Notes under the pieces: model-generated
Told to the model about the DNA's origin: nothing
The model's input: the letters and a program-made list of their open reading frames with translations, nothing else
Database searches by the model: none
Part shown: positions 23,100 to 34,244 of the stretch, one piece after another
Position numbering within the stretch: the first letter of the stretch is position 1
How the letters are laid out: every line of letters starts with the position of its first letter
Source of the DNA: Undaria pinnatifida
Taxonomy: Eukaryota > Sar > Phaeophyceae > Laminariales > Alariaceae
Reading direction: 5' to 3'
Assembly: GCA_012845835.1 (NCBI GenBank)
Contig: JABAKD010000016.1
Location: 8,143,919-8,207,918 of the forward strand
DNA length: 64,000 nt
Program-made: the position numbers and the translations under genes

Positions 23100-23294
23100 C
23101 TGGCGGAGATTGACGTGCTTCACATCATGGTAACCGCGCAGGTCTCTCGCAAGTTTGAAATACATATGTTTCAATCCATTGTTTGTGGCTGTTGTTCTTC
23201 TAGCTGTGCCCAATTCCGCCAACGCCTCCACCTCCTTTTCCACCGCTGCCAACAGCACCGCCGCCTCCGCTCGAACCGCTCCCAATGCCGCCAA
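23100..23294 (-). CDS. Candidate downstream exon of the WD40 gene
   Basis: Minus-strand frame of about 65 codons rich in Ala, Glu and Leu (EKEVEALAELGTARR) followed by the well-formed peptide HMYFKLARDLRGYHDVKHVN and LRQ. It ends at a donor-like CAG|GTGAAG (23099-23094), so 23100 is the likely exon end. The upstream limit is uncertain because it overlaps, in another frame, the Gly-rich open frame running from the exon at 24041. A further coding-like stretch (VADKSLAVQMQVVSGTPKA) lies at about 22978-23060. The link to the WD40 gene rests on strand and adjacency only. Confidence 0.4.
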
Positions 23295-23692
23295 TTACAC
23301 TACTCGTGGTGGTGCCGCCACTACCGCCGCCGCCACCGCCGCTTGCTCCTACTCCTGCTCTCATTCCTGTTCCTGGCCCTCCTCCTCGTCCACTGTCTCC
23401 TAAGCCTCCGCCACCCATACCGGCGCCGCCATGACCGCTTGCACCGCCACCTTGTACGCCACCTTGTGCGCTAACACTAGCACCAGCGCCCCCGGGGCCG
23501 CCGTAAGCAGCAGCACCGACGTTCCCACCGCTCCCACCACCCCCGACGCCGCTCCTGCCATCCAAAGCTCTCATGCCGCCGACCGGGCGAGGCAACAGAC
23601 CGCCGCCACCACCACCACCACCGCCCCCGCCCCCCAACACTGCCCCGCCCCCGCCTCCCGACCCCCCAATGCCCCCGACCCCAACCTCACCC

Positions 23693-24041
23693 CTAAACCC
23701 TGCCCCACTCAGGATCCCACCCACACCTGCTACCCCCCCCCCCCCCCCCGACTCCAATCCCACCCCCGATCCCAATCCCACCCCCCACCCCGCCTCCACC
23801 CCCCCCACCACCTCTACCGCCACCGCCCACCCCCACCCCGTCGTTCGCCATCGCCGACGCATTCGCCGCCAAGTCGCTCCTGTTGGAGAACGTGAAGATG
23901 CGCGCGTCAAGGGTGATGCCGCACAGCTGCCGCGACTGCCCACCGCCACCACCGCCGCCGCCCGAGCGGGCCGGACCAAGCGGTGCCAAAAATAGACCCG
24001 CGTTAACGTCAAGCTGGGCCGAGAGGTCTAGGTCGCCCGTA
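23693..24041 (-). CDS. WD40 gene exon 7 (3' limit unresolved)
   Basis: Follows an excellent acceptor (pyrimidine run CCCCCCTCTTTCAG at 24055-24042 on minus). Its first base completes the AG left by exon 6 (intron phase 2). It encodes TGDLDLSAQLDVNAGLFLAP, a Gly-rich spacer, then QLCGITLDARIFTFSNRSDL, which has the look of a beta-propeller strand pair, and finally a long Gly-rich tract. A C17 homopolymer at about 23733-23749 lies in the Gly-rich part. Beyond it a different frame stays open and Gly-rich to 23200, so repeat slippage or sequencing error could hide a longer exon. Confidence 0.55.
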
Positions 24042-24241
24042 CTGAAAGAGGGGGGGGGGAGGGTCGGAGAGGCAGGCAGGAATGGGGAAAATGAGAGCGA
24101 GAGGTGAGGTGGAGTGGCGTGGGTAGGCACATGGCGAACGGTGGGAGAGGTCAGGGCCGGGCGGCGGCGGAGTCGGCACGAACGTGATAGGCTTACTGCG
24201 GCTGTAGTGATTAATTCACGCGTTGTCACTGCACGCATACA

Positions 24242-24918
24242 CGTGTGTGCGCCATAAAACGATGAGCGTCGACTTTCACTAAAACGTTCGTCTTTGCATG
24301 ACCATTGTTCTTAAAAACTCCGGCAAGCGACTTCTACATGTGTCGCACCGTGGAAGCTTGTGGGAAGAGCGGGAGGATCGTCGGGCGGGGGGGGGGTACT
24401 ATTGGTTGAATCGACAGGGAACAAAGGCAAAACAGCCTCCCCAAAGAGAGCTCCAAAACACACTTGGTGGCATAAAACAGCCTGATTACAGTACAGCCGC
24501 AGCAAAAAAATGCAGAACTTCTACAGCGGCGCAAACCTCGATGAAGAAGCGTATACGTACAAAGGAAAAGGAGGGCTTGAATCGCCCCCCCGCCCCCATG
24601 CAACCCCATGTTTAGACTAGACCGTACTTCTTGTCCACGCCCGCCCATAGCCCACAAGAGAAAAAAAAGAGGACGTAAATCTCACCGGCACCCTGCGCTT
24701 CGAGACAGGCTAGACGCGATCCGACCCATCATGCCGCCTTGCGGAGCCCCCAGCGCATTGCTTCCGAGGGTGCCGTTGCTGACATTGCCCACGGAGTACC
24801 TTGTTTTCGGGGGTGCGCCAAGGGAGCGAGAGGGGATTTGAGATTTCCAAAATAGGTCCTCAACTTTTCAAGGAGGTCCTCAGGAGTGGGGCCGGGTGCA
24901 ACACGCGGGTGGTGCTTC
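24242..24918. other. No recognisable gene
   Basis: Intron or intergenic sequence of the minus-strand gene. Short frames only; a C-rich and G-rich patch at 24385-24395. Nothing supported. Confidence 0.35.
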
Positions 24919-24979
<61 letters not shown>

Positions 24980-24991
24980 CGTTGTCGTTGT
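24919..24991. repeat. (TTG)n microsatellite with shared flank
   Basis: TTG repeat ending in GTCGTTGTCG interruptions. The right flank ('acaggacaggctccagt..actctg', 25031-25055) is also found right of the TTG tract at 49764-49852. The microsatellite therefore seems to be part of a dispersed element. Confidence 0.9.
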
Positions 24992-25194
24992 TGGTACACC
25001 AACTTATCGCCATGATCTGGACCATGGTTACAGGACAGGCTCCAGTAACTCTGAAGTCGAGGCATACCTCTGGAAATTCAAATAGACAAATGAACTCGTT
25101 CACCGAAGCAAATCTTACGCTTACGACACGACGTAATCATGAACTCAGAAATTGCTCTTCTTCACGAGCGCCCCCCACGCACACACCCGGCAGA

Positions 25195-26236
25195 GGGGGG
25201 GGGGGGGGGTACTCATTTGTTGCTTGCCTTAGTCATCTGACCATTTACCACGCATCCCTTCCGAGACGGAGCACCGTTCCTACTCCTAATGGAGGCACCT
25301 CCAACATTTGGGCGCTCATTACGATTTTTCCATATATTACATTCAAACTTTTTGCTCATCCTATCCCCTTCTTATTTCGCCGTCCGTGGCCACCATCTAT
25401 CTCCTAGGATAGCGACCGTTTTGTCGCTACTCTCTCGTCTACCAAACTCTTCCATGCCACTTTCGTCTAATTTCCTCGCCTCCTCCTCTAACACATCCCG
25501 TTCTCTTTGTATATTTCACATTCTCTCACTATGTGAGTCCTACTCTCTATTGTTGTGCCACACGGGCATATATTTGTAGCCACGTCCTCCTCCTCCCGGC
25601 TACTGGTATATCTCTTTCTTCTTTTTGGTAGGTCCAGGTCCCCTGCAAGAAATCGCAGTTTCAGCTTTTTCGCGTAGTTTATTGGGCCGTGCAATTACGT
25701 TTCCATTCGAATATATTCCTTATTCCTACTCCATCGATCCCCCGTATATCTCTTGAGTGTTTCTCCCCTTTTACCTTATTTCTTAGCGCTACGTAGACTT
25801 TCCCTTTCTTCTATCCTTTCTTTTACATCTGTCTTGTACCCACCAAATATCTCTATGGACAGTACCTCTTCTTGGTCTCCTAAATCTTTCCACATTTTTT
25901 CGGCAACGTGATCCCATCTTATTCCAGCTCGCCCTTTTGCTATTTTCTTCCATACAGTCTTATCAGCTATGGCTGGCAACCTCTTTTCTGGATTTTAAGT
26001 GGGTACATTTCTAGTTCTGCTCTTAATACTATATTACTCGTAGTACTTGAGCATCCTAGTATTTATTTAGCTGCTGTCATCTGCAATGTTTCCAGTTGTT
26101 TTACGAGTTTAACGTTTCCTTCCCATACTTCTCCTGCATACTCTAGCTTTGGTACAATCACATTAATCAGAATACATATTTTAATCCTAGTGTCAAGGTG
26201 CGAGTCCGTTAGGATCGCATCCATCTTGCCTACCTG
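25195..26236 (-). mobile_element. LINE 3' fragment, copy 1, C-tailed
   Basis: Minus-strand 5'-truncated non-LTR retrotransposon. From 26236 downward it encodes, with several stops and frameshifts, KMDAILTDSHLDTRIKI, PKLEYAGEVWEG, KQLETLQMTAAK, then RAELEMYPLK, GGYKTDVKERIEERE, HGPINYAKKLKLRF and CPCGTTIESRTHIVRECEIY (a CxC..H..C zinc-like motif). It ends with 'caaatgagtac' and a run of about 15 C on the sense strand (25209-25195). The LQ.TAAK and C-terminal CPCG..H..C features are typical of the region after RT in LINE ORF2. It lies in an intron of the WD40 gene, in the same orientation. Family recognition is from memory. Confidence 0.75.
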
Positions 26237-26385
26237 AGGGGGGGGGGGCAGGAGGCAGCGGTCCCGCCAAAATAAACTAGATCGACGGTACGGATCCGAT
26301 AACACGCCATCTAGAAAATGGCCTCGCCTTTTGTTGGAGTGGGGCAAAATATAATACAATCACCGTATCGCACGACATTATTTTT

Positions 26386-26624
26386 GTTCGATCCTTAATA
26401 CAACAGCAAGAACAGCAACTTTAACACTGACAACAGCAACAACTTCAACGGCATCGTCAACGACAACAACAACAACATACAAAATATACTAACACAAACC
26501 AATAACACCGCTGGTGAATTATGGACTCTCATAGATAACAGGGGCGAGTGCTTATATTAACACTGACAACAACAACGACAACAACAATAACAACAGCAAC
26601 AGCAACAACAACAACGGCATCGTC

Positions 26625-26658
<34 letters not shown>

Positions 26659-26662
26659 CCGC
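26386..26662. repeat. Interrupted (CAA)n tract
   Basis: Imperfect CAA/CAG repeat. A 35-bp segment ('gtgaattatggactc..cataga taacaggggcgag') occurs twice (26513-26550 and 26666-26702), so the array contains a higher-order duplication. Confidence 0.85.
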
Positions 26663-26954
26663 GGGTGAATTATGGACTCACATAGATAACAGGGGCGAGT
26701 GCATATCCAGCAGCTTTTGAGACTACCGCCAGGCTGCTTGGAGCGAACAGTAACATGAAGCCCCTTGCACGCCGCAGAAAAACGATATTTCGGAGCTGGA
26801 TGGGCACAGCATGAGCCAATGGGCCCGTCCTGTTCTGTAATATCATTTTTCTGTGACGCATACGGAGCTGAGTATTGCTGTTGAATCCCAGCAATTGGGA
26901 AGTAGTCGCGAAAAAAAAAAGATGCTTGAGGTGTACTCGCCCTCGTCATCTATA

Positions 26955-27385
26955 CAAAACACCAACGCCGACGTCAACGCCAACGCCAACAAACGAAACG
27001 CCAACATCAACAGCACCGACACCGATACCAACCGCAACACTTACAGCATCGGCGCAAGCAACACCAACACCACCACCGCCACCACCACCAACATCACAAC
27101 ACAAACACCAACACCAACACCAACATCTATAACAGACAACACCTACGTTAACAGCACCAGCACCGACACCAACCCCAGCACGTACAACATCGACAGCCAA
27201 CACACACCAACGGCACCACCACCACCACCACTGCTGCCACCACCGCCGCCACCGCCACCACCACCACCACCACCACCACCACCACCACCACCGACGACAA
27301 CGACAACGACAACACATACACCAATACCAACATATACAAACAACACCAACGTCAACGGCACCAACACCAACACCGGAACTAGCAG
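26955..27385. repeat. CAACAC / CCA repeat tract
   Basis: CAACGC and CAACACCAA repeats grade into (CCA)n at 27219-27292. Frames over it give Thr/Asn/Pro or poly-Gly/poly-Val artefacts. It lies in the intron between WD40 exons 6 and 7. Confidence 0.9.
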
Positions 27386-27494
27386 CGCCACCGAAAGAAG
27401 TTACCGTTCCCACGTTTTCTCCCTTTAACCCCCTACTACACAGAGAGACTTTCAAGCGGTTAAATATCACCCAAACGCCACCGCATGCACGCAC

Positions 27495-27580
27495 CTAGAC
27501 AACCCGTTCGTGCCGAAAGCAACCCAGTCATCTATCCCCGGGGGGGGTATCCCAGAAACGCCGCTCGCCGACGGCAGAAT
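27495..27580 (-). CDS. WD40 gene exon 6
   Basis: 86 nt. Acceptor TTGCTTTCATGTGTTGCAAG ends at 27581; donor TCTAG|GTGCGTG at 27494. It starts in phase 0 (matching exon 5) and ends in phase 2 (matching exon 7). It encodes PPPGIDDWVAFGTNGLS at its 3' end, a beta-strand-like segment. The open frame across a C8 run supports the assignment. Confidence 0.6.
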
Positions 27581-28303
27581 CTTGCAACACATGAAAGCAA
27601 CGAAGGGGGAGTTGCATGCAGGCGGGGGGGTACAGACAAAGAAGGAGCACCCGAAGACAGGGTAAGGTAAAGTTGGCGGCGGTGGTGGTTAGGGGGGGGA
27701 GCCAGGGGGGTGGGGAACGGGGAAAGGAGAGGAGAAATGGGGGTACTGCTTGCCGAGCGCATACTTGGAGGGAGGGAGGGGGGGGGCAAGTGACACATTA
27801 CCTACAAATCCGCATAATAGTAGCATGCTCTTGGGCTGCCCGCCATGGACTCGAAGGACGTGGACGATAACAACAACACCAGCCCTGGCGGGTGTGTCAA
27901 GGAATCCAAGAAGAGCGGTCTCCCGACGGACACGCCTGTAGGAGAGCAGGACAACCACATGATGCCGGAGACATCACACGACCTGGACTTTGAAGAAAAA
28001 GTCCTCTGGCGGACCGGTAAAAAAGAAGCTTGCGCTCACTAGAATTCTACGCACGCGTTGTGTGTTAATCTAGCTCGGTTGCTGAAACAACGGTGCTGCC
28101 GTGGCAACGTTCCCAGTCCAATTCCTCCATGCGAGTCAACCCGACCCCCACCACGAAGAAGCTGTACAGAAGGACGTCGACGTTCAACAACGCGAAACTG
28201 TATGGAGTAATCATCGCGTACAGCCTCGGTCGCCCCAAAATAAAAACTCCCTAGTTGCAGTGAGCGTTCCTGTACCCACCGATACGCCAGCCGCTATTTT
28301 TAC

Positions 28304-28413
28304 CTGCTGGATGTCACCGGCGACAGGGTCTTGCAGCGTAACAAACGCCGACATCATCCGTACGTCGAACAGCCGCACACATCCCTCCCCGCATCCAACC
28401 GCCAGTACGACAT
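28304..28413 (-). CDS. WD40 gene exon 5
   Basis: 110 nt. Acceptor CGCTTTCTTCCTGGCAG and donor CAG|GTAAAA are both strong. The first two bases (AT) complete the G left by exon 4, giving Asp. It encodes VVLAVGCGEGCVRLFDVRMM followed by SAFVTLQDPVAGDIQQ, a complete WD-type blade: GxGEG turn, V-R-L-F-D at the position of the WD dipeptide. The DVRMM..LQ segment resembles the propeller of the PAN2 deadenylase subunit, from memory, but this is not enough to name the gene. Confidence 0.7.
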
Positions 28414-28479
28414 CTGCCAGGAAGAAAGCGACCAAGCGCGCAACATCAACGTCGTCACCAGGCGGTCAGGAACACACAA

Positions 28480-28675
28480 GATGCACGACAAGGACAAAGA
28501 CAAAGACAAAGCTAAGCCAAGGGTACAGCCAAAGACGAAGGTCCACACAAAGACGACGACCAAGACTTCAGACACGGACAAAGCCCAAAACCAAGACCAA
28601 GACGAAATACCAGATGAAAGTCCAAGGCCAAGAGCAAAACACCAAGACTAAGATAAGACTAAGCAAGACCAAGAC
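28480..28675. repeat. Degenerate GACAAA-type array, left part
   Basis: Imperfect hexanucleotide array (gacaaa / gaccaa / aagact). The same array type resumes immediately beyond the copia element at 35652, so the element has split one array. Confidence 0.85.
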
Positions 28676-29156
28676 TATTATGGATATTGTGGTATACCCC
28701 AGCACGGTGGCAGAGAGGCTGTGTCCCCGACGCTATAGTCGGGTTGGTGACACTGTGCAGTGGATAGCCTGGAAGACTCGAGTGCTTCCGTGTTGAGGAG
28801 AAGATGTAAATATGTTGTAAACACTGGCGCTTATGTGGCCAACACACACAGATAAACCGCAGACTATGCAGGAGTCCAGAAGTTGGCTGGGTACTGGAGA
28901 TGACCAGGATGACTACGATGCTAGACAATCCGGAGAATCCACATGAGAGAGTGGGCTACCTGGATATCAAGGCCACACGAGAGAGTGAGCTACTCGTCAA
29001 GGCAACAGAGAATCCTACAGAAGTAATTCCTCCGCATATTCATACGCACGTTACATACCAACCGACACATAACAGATCTACCATGATCTACGACGTACAA
29101 GTGCAGTACTACTGAACATTGACTCATACTGGCTATGTGCTAACATTTCCATAACA
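28676..29156 (-). repeat. Copia-2 3' LTR (left)
   Basis: 481 bp. In element sense it starts TGTTATGG and ends CCATAATA, so the final dinucleotide is TA instead of CA in both copies. Confidence 0.93.
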
Positions 29157-29165
29157 CTCCTCCTC
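29157..29165 (-). other. Copia-2 polypurine tract
   Basis: GAGGAGGAG (minus) directly upstream of the 3' LTR. Confidence 0.75.
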
Positions 29166-29365
29166 AACGAAAGTTGCTCTGAATTGTACCAAAACTAATG
29201 ATGATAAATTTAAGCAAACAAATGCGTGTCATGCGTGTTTCAACCAAGTGATGATATTCATTGTTTTCTACACAACCAACTACAATCTTCAATCCTACGA
29301 AAGAAATCAAGAGTGTAAGCTAATTCCAAACAGACAGAGTCAAACAAACAAATTACTCATTTTCC

Positions 29366-31318
29366 TTAAAATTCGACGGTGGTGAACTTGTTGACGTCGA
29401 ACTTGTTGATGAGGTCCATAAGGTGCTTGAGCCTGTGCTTGTTGAAGTGCTTTGTACCGATGTCGGCGAGGTTGTCCTCCGTCGGGACGTAATGGATGGA
29501 GATCCTCCCCTCCGTTACCAGTTCTCGGATAAAGAAGAAGCGCAATGCGATGTGCTTGGTCCTCGAGCTGAAGGACCGGTTCCCCAATGCATGTAGGGTA
29601 GCCGTGTTGTCGCAGTACACGGGCATTTGTGCACACTCCTTCCCGAATCCAAGCTCCGTCAGCATGTTTGAGCAAAACACTGCTTCCTTCATCGCCAGGG
29701 CGGACGCGACCAGCTCCGCTTCCATGGTGCACATCGCAGTCAGACCTTGCAGCCCCGACCTGAAGCTCATCGGAGCGTTTGCCAGCATCGTCACGTAGCT
29801 TGAGGTCGACTTCCCGTTGTCAGGGTTGTTTGCCCAGTTTGAGTCCGAGAAGGTCGCGAGCTTAAAACCACGTTTCTTGTAGGTGATGCTGAAGTCGGTC
29901 GTTCCTGCTAGATAGCGAAGAGTATGCTTTGCCGCCACCATGTGCACCTTGCTGGGTTTCGCCATCAGGCGAGTCAGTTGGCCTGTCGCGTACATGATGT
30001 CATACCTTAGCACTTGCGCAATGTACATGAGCGATCCGACGATCCCTTGGTACTTGCGCGTCTCCTCCTCGTTGAGAAGTGTGTCCTCGGGCTGGTTGTT
30101 CGAGATTTCGGAGCCGTAACCAGGTGTACTAGTCGGCTTGCAGTCCGACATCCCGAACCGTTCAAGGATCGATTTGCAGTATGCCTCTTGGGAAATAGTC
30201 AAGGTACCTGCCTCGCGATCCCTCTTGATTTCCATTCCGAGTACAAGAGATGCTTCCCCCATGTCGGTCATTTTGAAGCGCTTTTGCAACTTCCCTTTCA
30301 CCATCGAAATGGCGTTAGAGTCGTTGCCGGTCAGGGGAAGGTCATCGACGTAGAGAGTCAGGTAGATCTTGGCCCCGTTGTGATCGTACAAATACACGCA
30401 CGGGTCTGACTTGAGTGCGACGAAGCCAATCTCGACAAGCACGGGATCGATGGTGTTGAACCAGTTGCCTGGGCTTTGAGCAAGTCCGCAGAGGCTCTTC
30501 TTCAGCTGCATTACCATGTCACCTCCATCCTTGTCCTTGACCTCGAAACCGGGTGGTTGTTCAACGAACACTTGTTCTTGGATGTCCGCGTAGAGGAAAG
30601 CGGTAGAAACATCTATCTGGTCGAAGATGAGGTTGAACTCCACGGTGATGCACACGACCATTCGCACGCTCTGGATCCTGCACACCGGAGCGTAGGTGCT
30701 GCCGTAGTCGAGTCCGGGAACTTGGTTCCAGCCCTGGGCCACGACACGCCCCTTGAAGGAGCCGTCGGCCTTGCGTTTGAACACCCACTTGGACTTGATG
30801 CGCTTCCTTCCCGAAGGGACGGCTGAGCGCGAAACGAGTTTGTAGACCTTGCGGTCGTTGAGGCTTTTCATCTCGCGTTCGGCAGCTGCGTTCCACTTCG
30901 CTGCGTCCGGTGAGGCCCGTGCTTCCTGGATGGTGCGAAGAACGTCTGGTTGCACTGCCCCTACGGCGTATGCGTATTCCGTGAATCCCAATGTGGCGTC
31001 CCTGTGCGCGACGTCAGGAAACTCCCCCATCGCGGGAAACGCGTACGAAAGCCGACGAAGCTCGCTGAGGGTCTTCTGGTTGGGCACGCGCGATATCGCC
31101 CGGGTAATCCTGGTGTCAGGAGGGGCTGACATGGAGCCGCGACCGCCACGAGAACCACGCCCACTCACCGAACCACGTCCACCACGCGTCGCGATCCCTC
31201 CCCGCGCAGATGCACCACGCGAAGAGCCACCGCGGGTGTCGCGCCCACCACGAGATGAACCACGCCCACACGCGGAACGACCCCGCGATGCAGCACCAAC
31301 TGGAGTAGATCCAGTACC
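29366..31318 (-). pseudogene. pol: Copia-2 RT and RNase H
   Basis: Long uninterrupted frame, continuous with the integrase frame except for the TAG at 31319-31321. After an Arg/Gly-rich linker (31140-31300) come copia RT motifs: KWVFKRKADGSFKGRVVAQG, LDYGSTYAPV, FDQIDVSTAFLYADI, QPPGFEV and the catalytic YVDD at 30341-30352. RNase H follows with FSDSNWA, TMEAELVA and YCDNTA. The usual fourth acidic site (KHID in relatives) reads KHIALRFFF here. RT itself looks intact; the ORF ends at TAA near 29366. Confidence 0.93.
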
Positions 31319-32611
31319 CTACGTACCAGGCGGCGACGCAGGACCAGATGATGAACCGGCCGGAGCAGGACCGGAAGGTGATGCGGCAGGTGAAGGTGCA
31401 CCGTTACCCGACTCAGGAGGGCTGACTCCTCCAGGCGAGGCAAGGCTGTCGTCCGCAGGCGCATCCTCGGCGGCAGGAGAAGGATCAGCGGAGCTGAGCC
31501 CGAGGTCACGGTTGTTGACGGTGGAGATGTCCTCGAGAAGCTCGAGAACAGACGGGTCCCCGACGGCATGATTGGGAGAAAGCGCATCGACCGAGTGGTT
31601 GGTGGTGTAGTTGCGCACAGCTCGGATCATGTCGTTCTGGTCGGCGCAAGTGAACTCCCCGCCGTCAAAACCACGCTCGTCCAACGAAGGCGGCGCGGGA
31701 GTCGTTTCAATGAAGATAACGTTGCGACTCTCCCGCACCCGTCTCGTCTGAGCGTTGTAGAGACGGTAGGATTTGCTGTCCAGGCTGTAGCCCACCAACC
31801 GTCCTTCCCACGCACGGCTTTCCAACTTCTTGGTGTGCGTCTCTTCATGCACAAACGCCCGTGCCCCGACCACCCGAAGGTGTCCAAGGTGCGCGTCCTT
31901 GCCGTAGAGCGCCTTGTACGGCGTCCCGTTGTGCAAGGCTGCATGAGGAGTCCGGTTGCTCAGGTAGACCGCCGTGTGCATCAGTTCTCCCCAAAGAAGG
32001 CTCGGCAGCGTAGAATCAGCGAGCATGCAACGCACGATGTTCATGATCGTCCTGCCTGCACGCTCATTCGCTCCGATCTGCTGGGGGGTGTTCGGCGATG
32101 CAAATTGTAGCTGGATGCCGATGTCCAGGCAGCACTGTCGGTAGGCCGCGCTCGTAAACTCGGTTCCCTTATCCGCACGAAGCACGTGAATGCGCTCGCT
32201 GCGGGGGATGACGGTCCCCTTGTTGAACAACTCGGGGGCGTCAGTCGAGCAAGTCTTATCCTTCATGAGGACGACCTTCTTCCACTAGGTGTGTTGGTTG
32301 ACAAACTTGGCGGCGTATTTGAAGCCGCCCAACGCGGTAGGCGTGAAGGGACTAAGGGTATCGACAAATACGATCTGAAAGGCGCGTGAAACGCCGTAAA
32401 CGGCGTGCTTTGGGTGCGGCTGTTGAGAGCTCTTACCAAGAGGGCACGCACTGCAGTCCTGCACGTCGCCGGTGTAACCGATGCCGTTGGCCGCCTCCTT
32501 CCTCAACACATCCAAGCTCTTGCTGTTGATGTGCCCCATGCGCCGGTGCCAGAGACTAGCAGTCTCCACCCGCAAGGCAAGTCCGTCAGGAAGAGGTCTG
32601 CCGACCGCCAT
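31319..32611 (-). pseudogene. pol: Copia-2 integrase, two in-frame stops
   Basis: Zinc-binding module LWHRRMGH..CSACPLGK (HHCC) at about 32440-32560, then the DDE core: VFVDTLSP, LRADKGTEF and GANERAGR supply Asp, Asp and Glu, all present. TAG at 32285-32287 interrupts the core after VNQHT, and TAG at 31319-31321 cuts the C-terminal Pro/Ser-rich linker after PPGT. Both lie in the frame that continues on each side. A frameshift near 32590-32611 separates this frame from protease. Confidence 0.9.
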
Positions 32612-33323
32612 CCCCAGCGCCGAGCTTCACGGTGGTGGAGCAAGTGATCTTGCCGGTGTCATCCACTCCTCGGATTCTCATCGGGACGACTACGTCCCCC
32701 GACTCCAGCCTGGGGTTGTCCGGATAGAAGAGGGAGGCCACTCCATTCGACAGCGCAGCGGTGACGGAGAAGAGGTTGGTCCCCAGCCCCGGTACTAAGA
32801 CGACACGGAAGGAAACTTGCCTGTCGTGGCCGCTGTCGTCGGCGACGGTGCCGAAGAGAACCCCCGTCGTAACGCCGTGAAGAACGTGCTGCCCAGCGGC
32901 AATGATCGGGAGCGGGATCCGAAGGTCTTTAATGTCACGCATGTGAGCCCGCACGCCAGGCGTAAGCGCAGGATCTAGGTAATTGTCCGTCGCTCCGCTA
33001 TCCACCAACATCAGGATGGACGATCCGTCGGAGCGAAAAGAAGCGAGCGACGACTCCGCCGCAGAAGAAGCCATGAAAGCACCGAAGTACTCGGAAGGCA
33101 AGTGGTGGTCCCGCGCAAACGACGCGGATGAGGCAGACGCGGAAGCCACCGGCGAGGCGGTGGGAGCTGCAGAGGCGCCGAGAGCGTTGAAGGAGAACCC
33201 GAACGTGGTTGGTTCCGAAGGAGTTTGAGACGCCTGGGGCGCCGCCGCCTGAAACGGCTGCGCCAAGTGGGAGAAAATGGCCACACCGGCTGCCTGAAGC
33301 AGTGCCAGGTTCGCAGCCAACCC
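32586..33323 (-). pseudogene. pol: Copia-2 protease
   Basis: Ala/Ser-rich N-terminal part then ILMLVDSGATDNYLD, the aspartic protease active site (DSG near 32990-33002), and LGTNLFSV downstream. Same frame as gag, separated by TGA at 33324-33326. It runs out of frame near 32600, where the integrase frame begins. Confidence 0.9.
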
Positions 33324-34244
33324 TCAAATCTCCTCTTGCTTCTTCTTGTTTCGGTTGTCCTGCTGAGCCTTGCACTCAGCATCGCTGTGCGTCTTCGTGC
33401 GGTGGAAGGAGCACCACTTGGACTGCCCACTCCCCCCACTTCCGCGCTTCTTGCCTGGCTTCTTCCCTTTCGTCGGTCGGGACGGCTGCGCAGACTTCGG
33501 ACAGTCTCGCTGGAAATGTCCAAACTCCTTGCAGCGGTGGCACTAGTCGCCGCTGGACGCGGCCATCGCGGCTCCCCTGCCCAAGACCGCGGGCCCCGCC
33601 GCCTTGCGCGACTGCTGGTCCACAAAAAAGCAGTTGGCCGTGTCCTGAAGACAGTCGACCAATGTAAATTCGTTTCAGTAGTGCATCTCCCGGATAAAGT
33701 GGAATGCCGGGGCAGACGTCAGGCCCGAGAGCATGATATCCAGGTAGTCTTCGTCTGATACTTTCTCCCCCAGAGTCTCGAGGCGGAGTTTGAGCTTGCA
33801 TCCCTTGGAGAAGAAGTCAACAGGATCACCACCCGCAACGTGCGTGAGGGCGAAGAGCTTCTTGTGGCACGCACGCCGAGCTTCCTGGGTGTGGGCGTCG
33901 AACCGCGCGTTCAGAGCCGCCCAAGCCAACTGTCCGTTGCCTTCGGCGCTAGTGCCCGCCTTTCGGTGAGCCTGAACGGTGATCCGCGCCGAGCCGGTAG
34001 TCGCGAAGAACAGGAGGCAGTAGAGTCGGCTGTCGGCCTTGTCCCAAGCGGTAACGTCGGCCAGAGTAGCAGCCAGAGGGTCTGGCCGGGCCGATCCGCG
34101 TAAGACCGTGAGAAGCTCCGGCGCATGGATGTTGATGACGTGCTCGAAGCTCTCCTTCCACACGCGAAAGATAGACCCAGAGCATTGTCTAATGGAAGCT
34201 AGTAAACGGTGGAGCCCAGAGCTAGAGCTTGGTGAGTACGTCAT
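33324..34244 (-). pseudogene. gag: Copia-2 gag with three in-frame stops
   Basis: ATG at 34244-34242. Capsid-like part: VWKESFEHVINIHAPELL, WAALNARFDAHTQEARR, DEDYLDIMLSGLTSAP. TGA at 33675-33677 follows REMHY, TAG at 33543-33545 sits directly before the zinc knuckle CHRCKEFGHFQRDC, and TGA at 33324-33326 ends a Lys-rich tail. The single frame is otherwise open across all three, so only point changes break it. Confidence 0.9.

Noticed and set aside
23431-23995. Plus-strand Pro/Thr-rich frames over 23.4-24.0 kb
   Set aside because: Antisense of the Gly-rich exon region, whose minus strand has the strong acceptor and phase-compatible join.
26946-27494. Minus-strand Trp/Val/Gly-rich frame of 182 codons
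   Set aside because: Product of the CCA/CAACAC repeat tract within an intron.
30849-31571. Plus-strand 240-codon Pro/Arg-rich frame
   Set aside because: Antisense of the Arg/Gly- and Pro/Ser-rich linker of copia-2 pol.
29496-34103. Several plus-strand open frames of 100-240 codons
   Set aside because: They are antisense shadows of the copia-2 gag-pol frame on minus, which has all family motifs.
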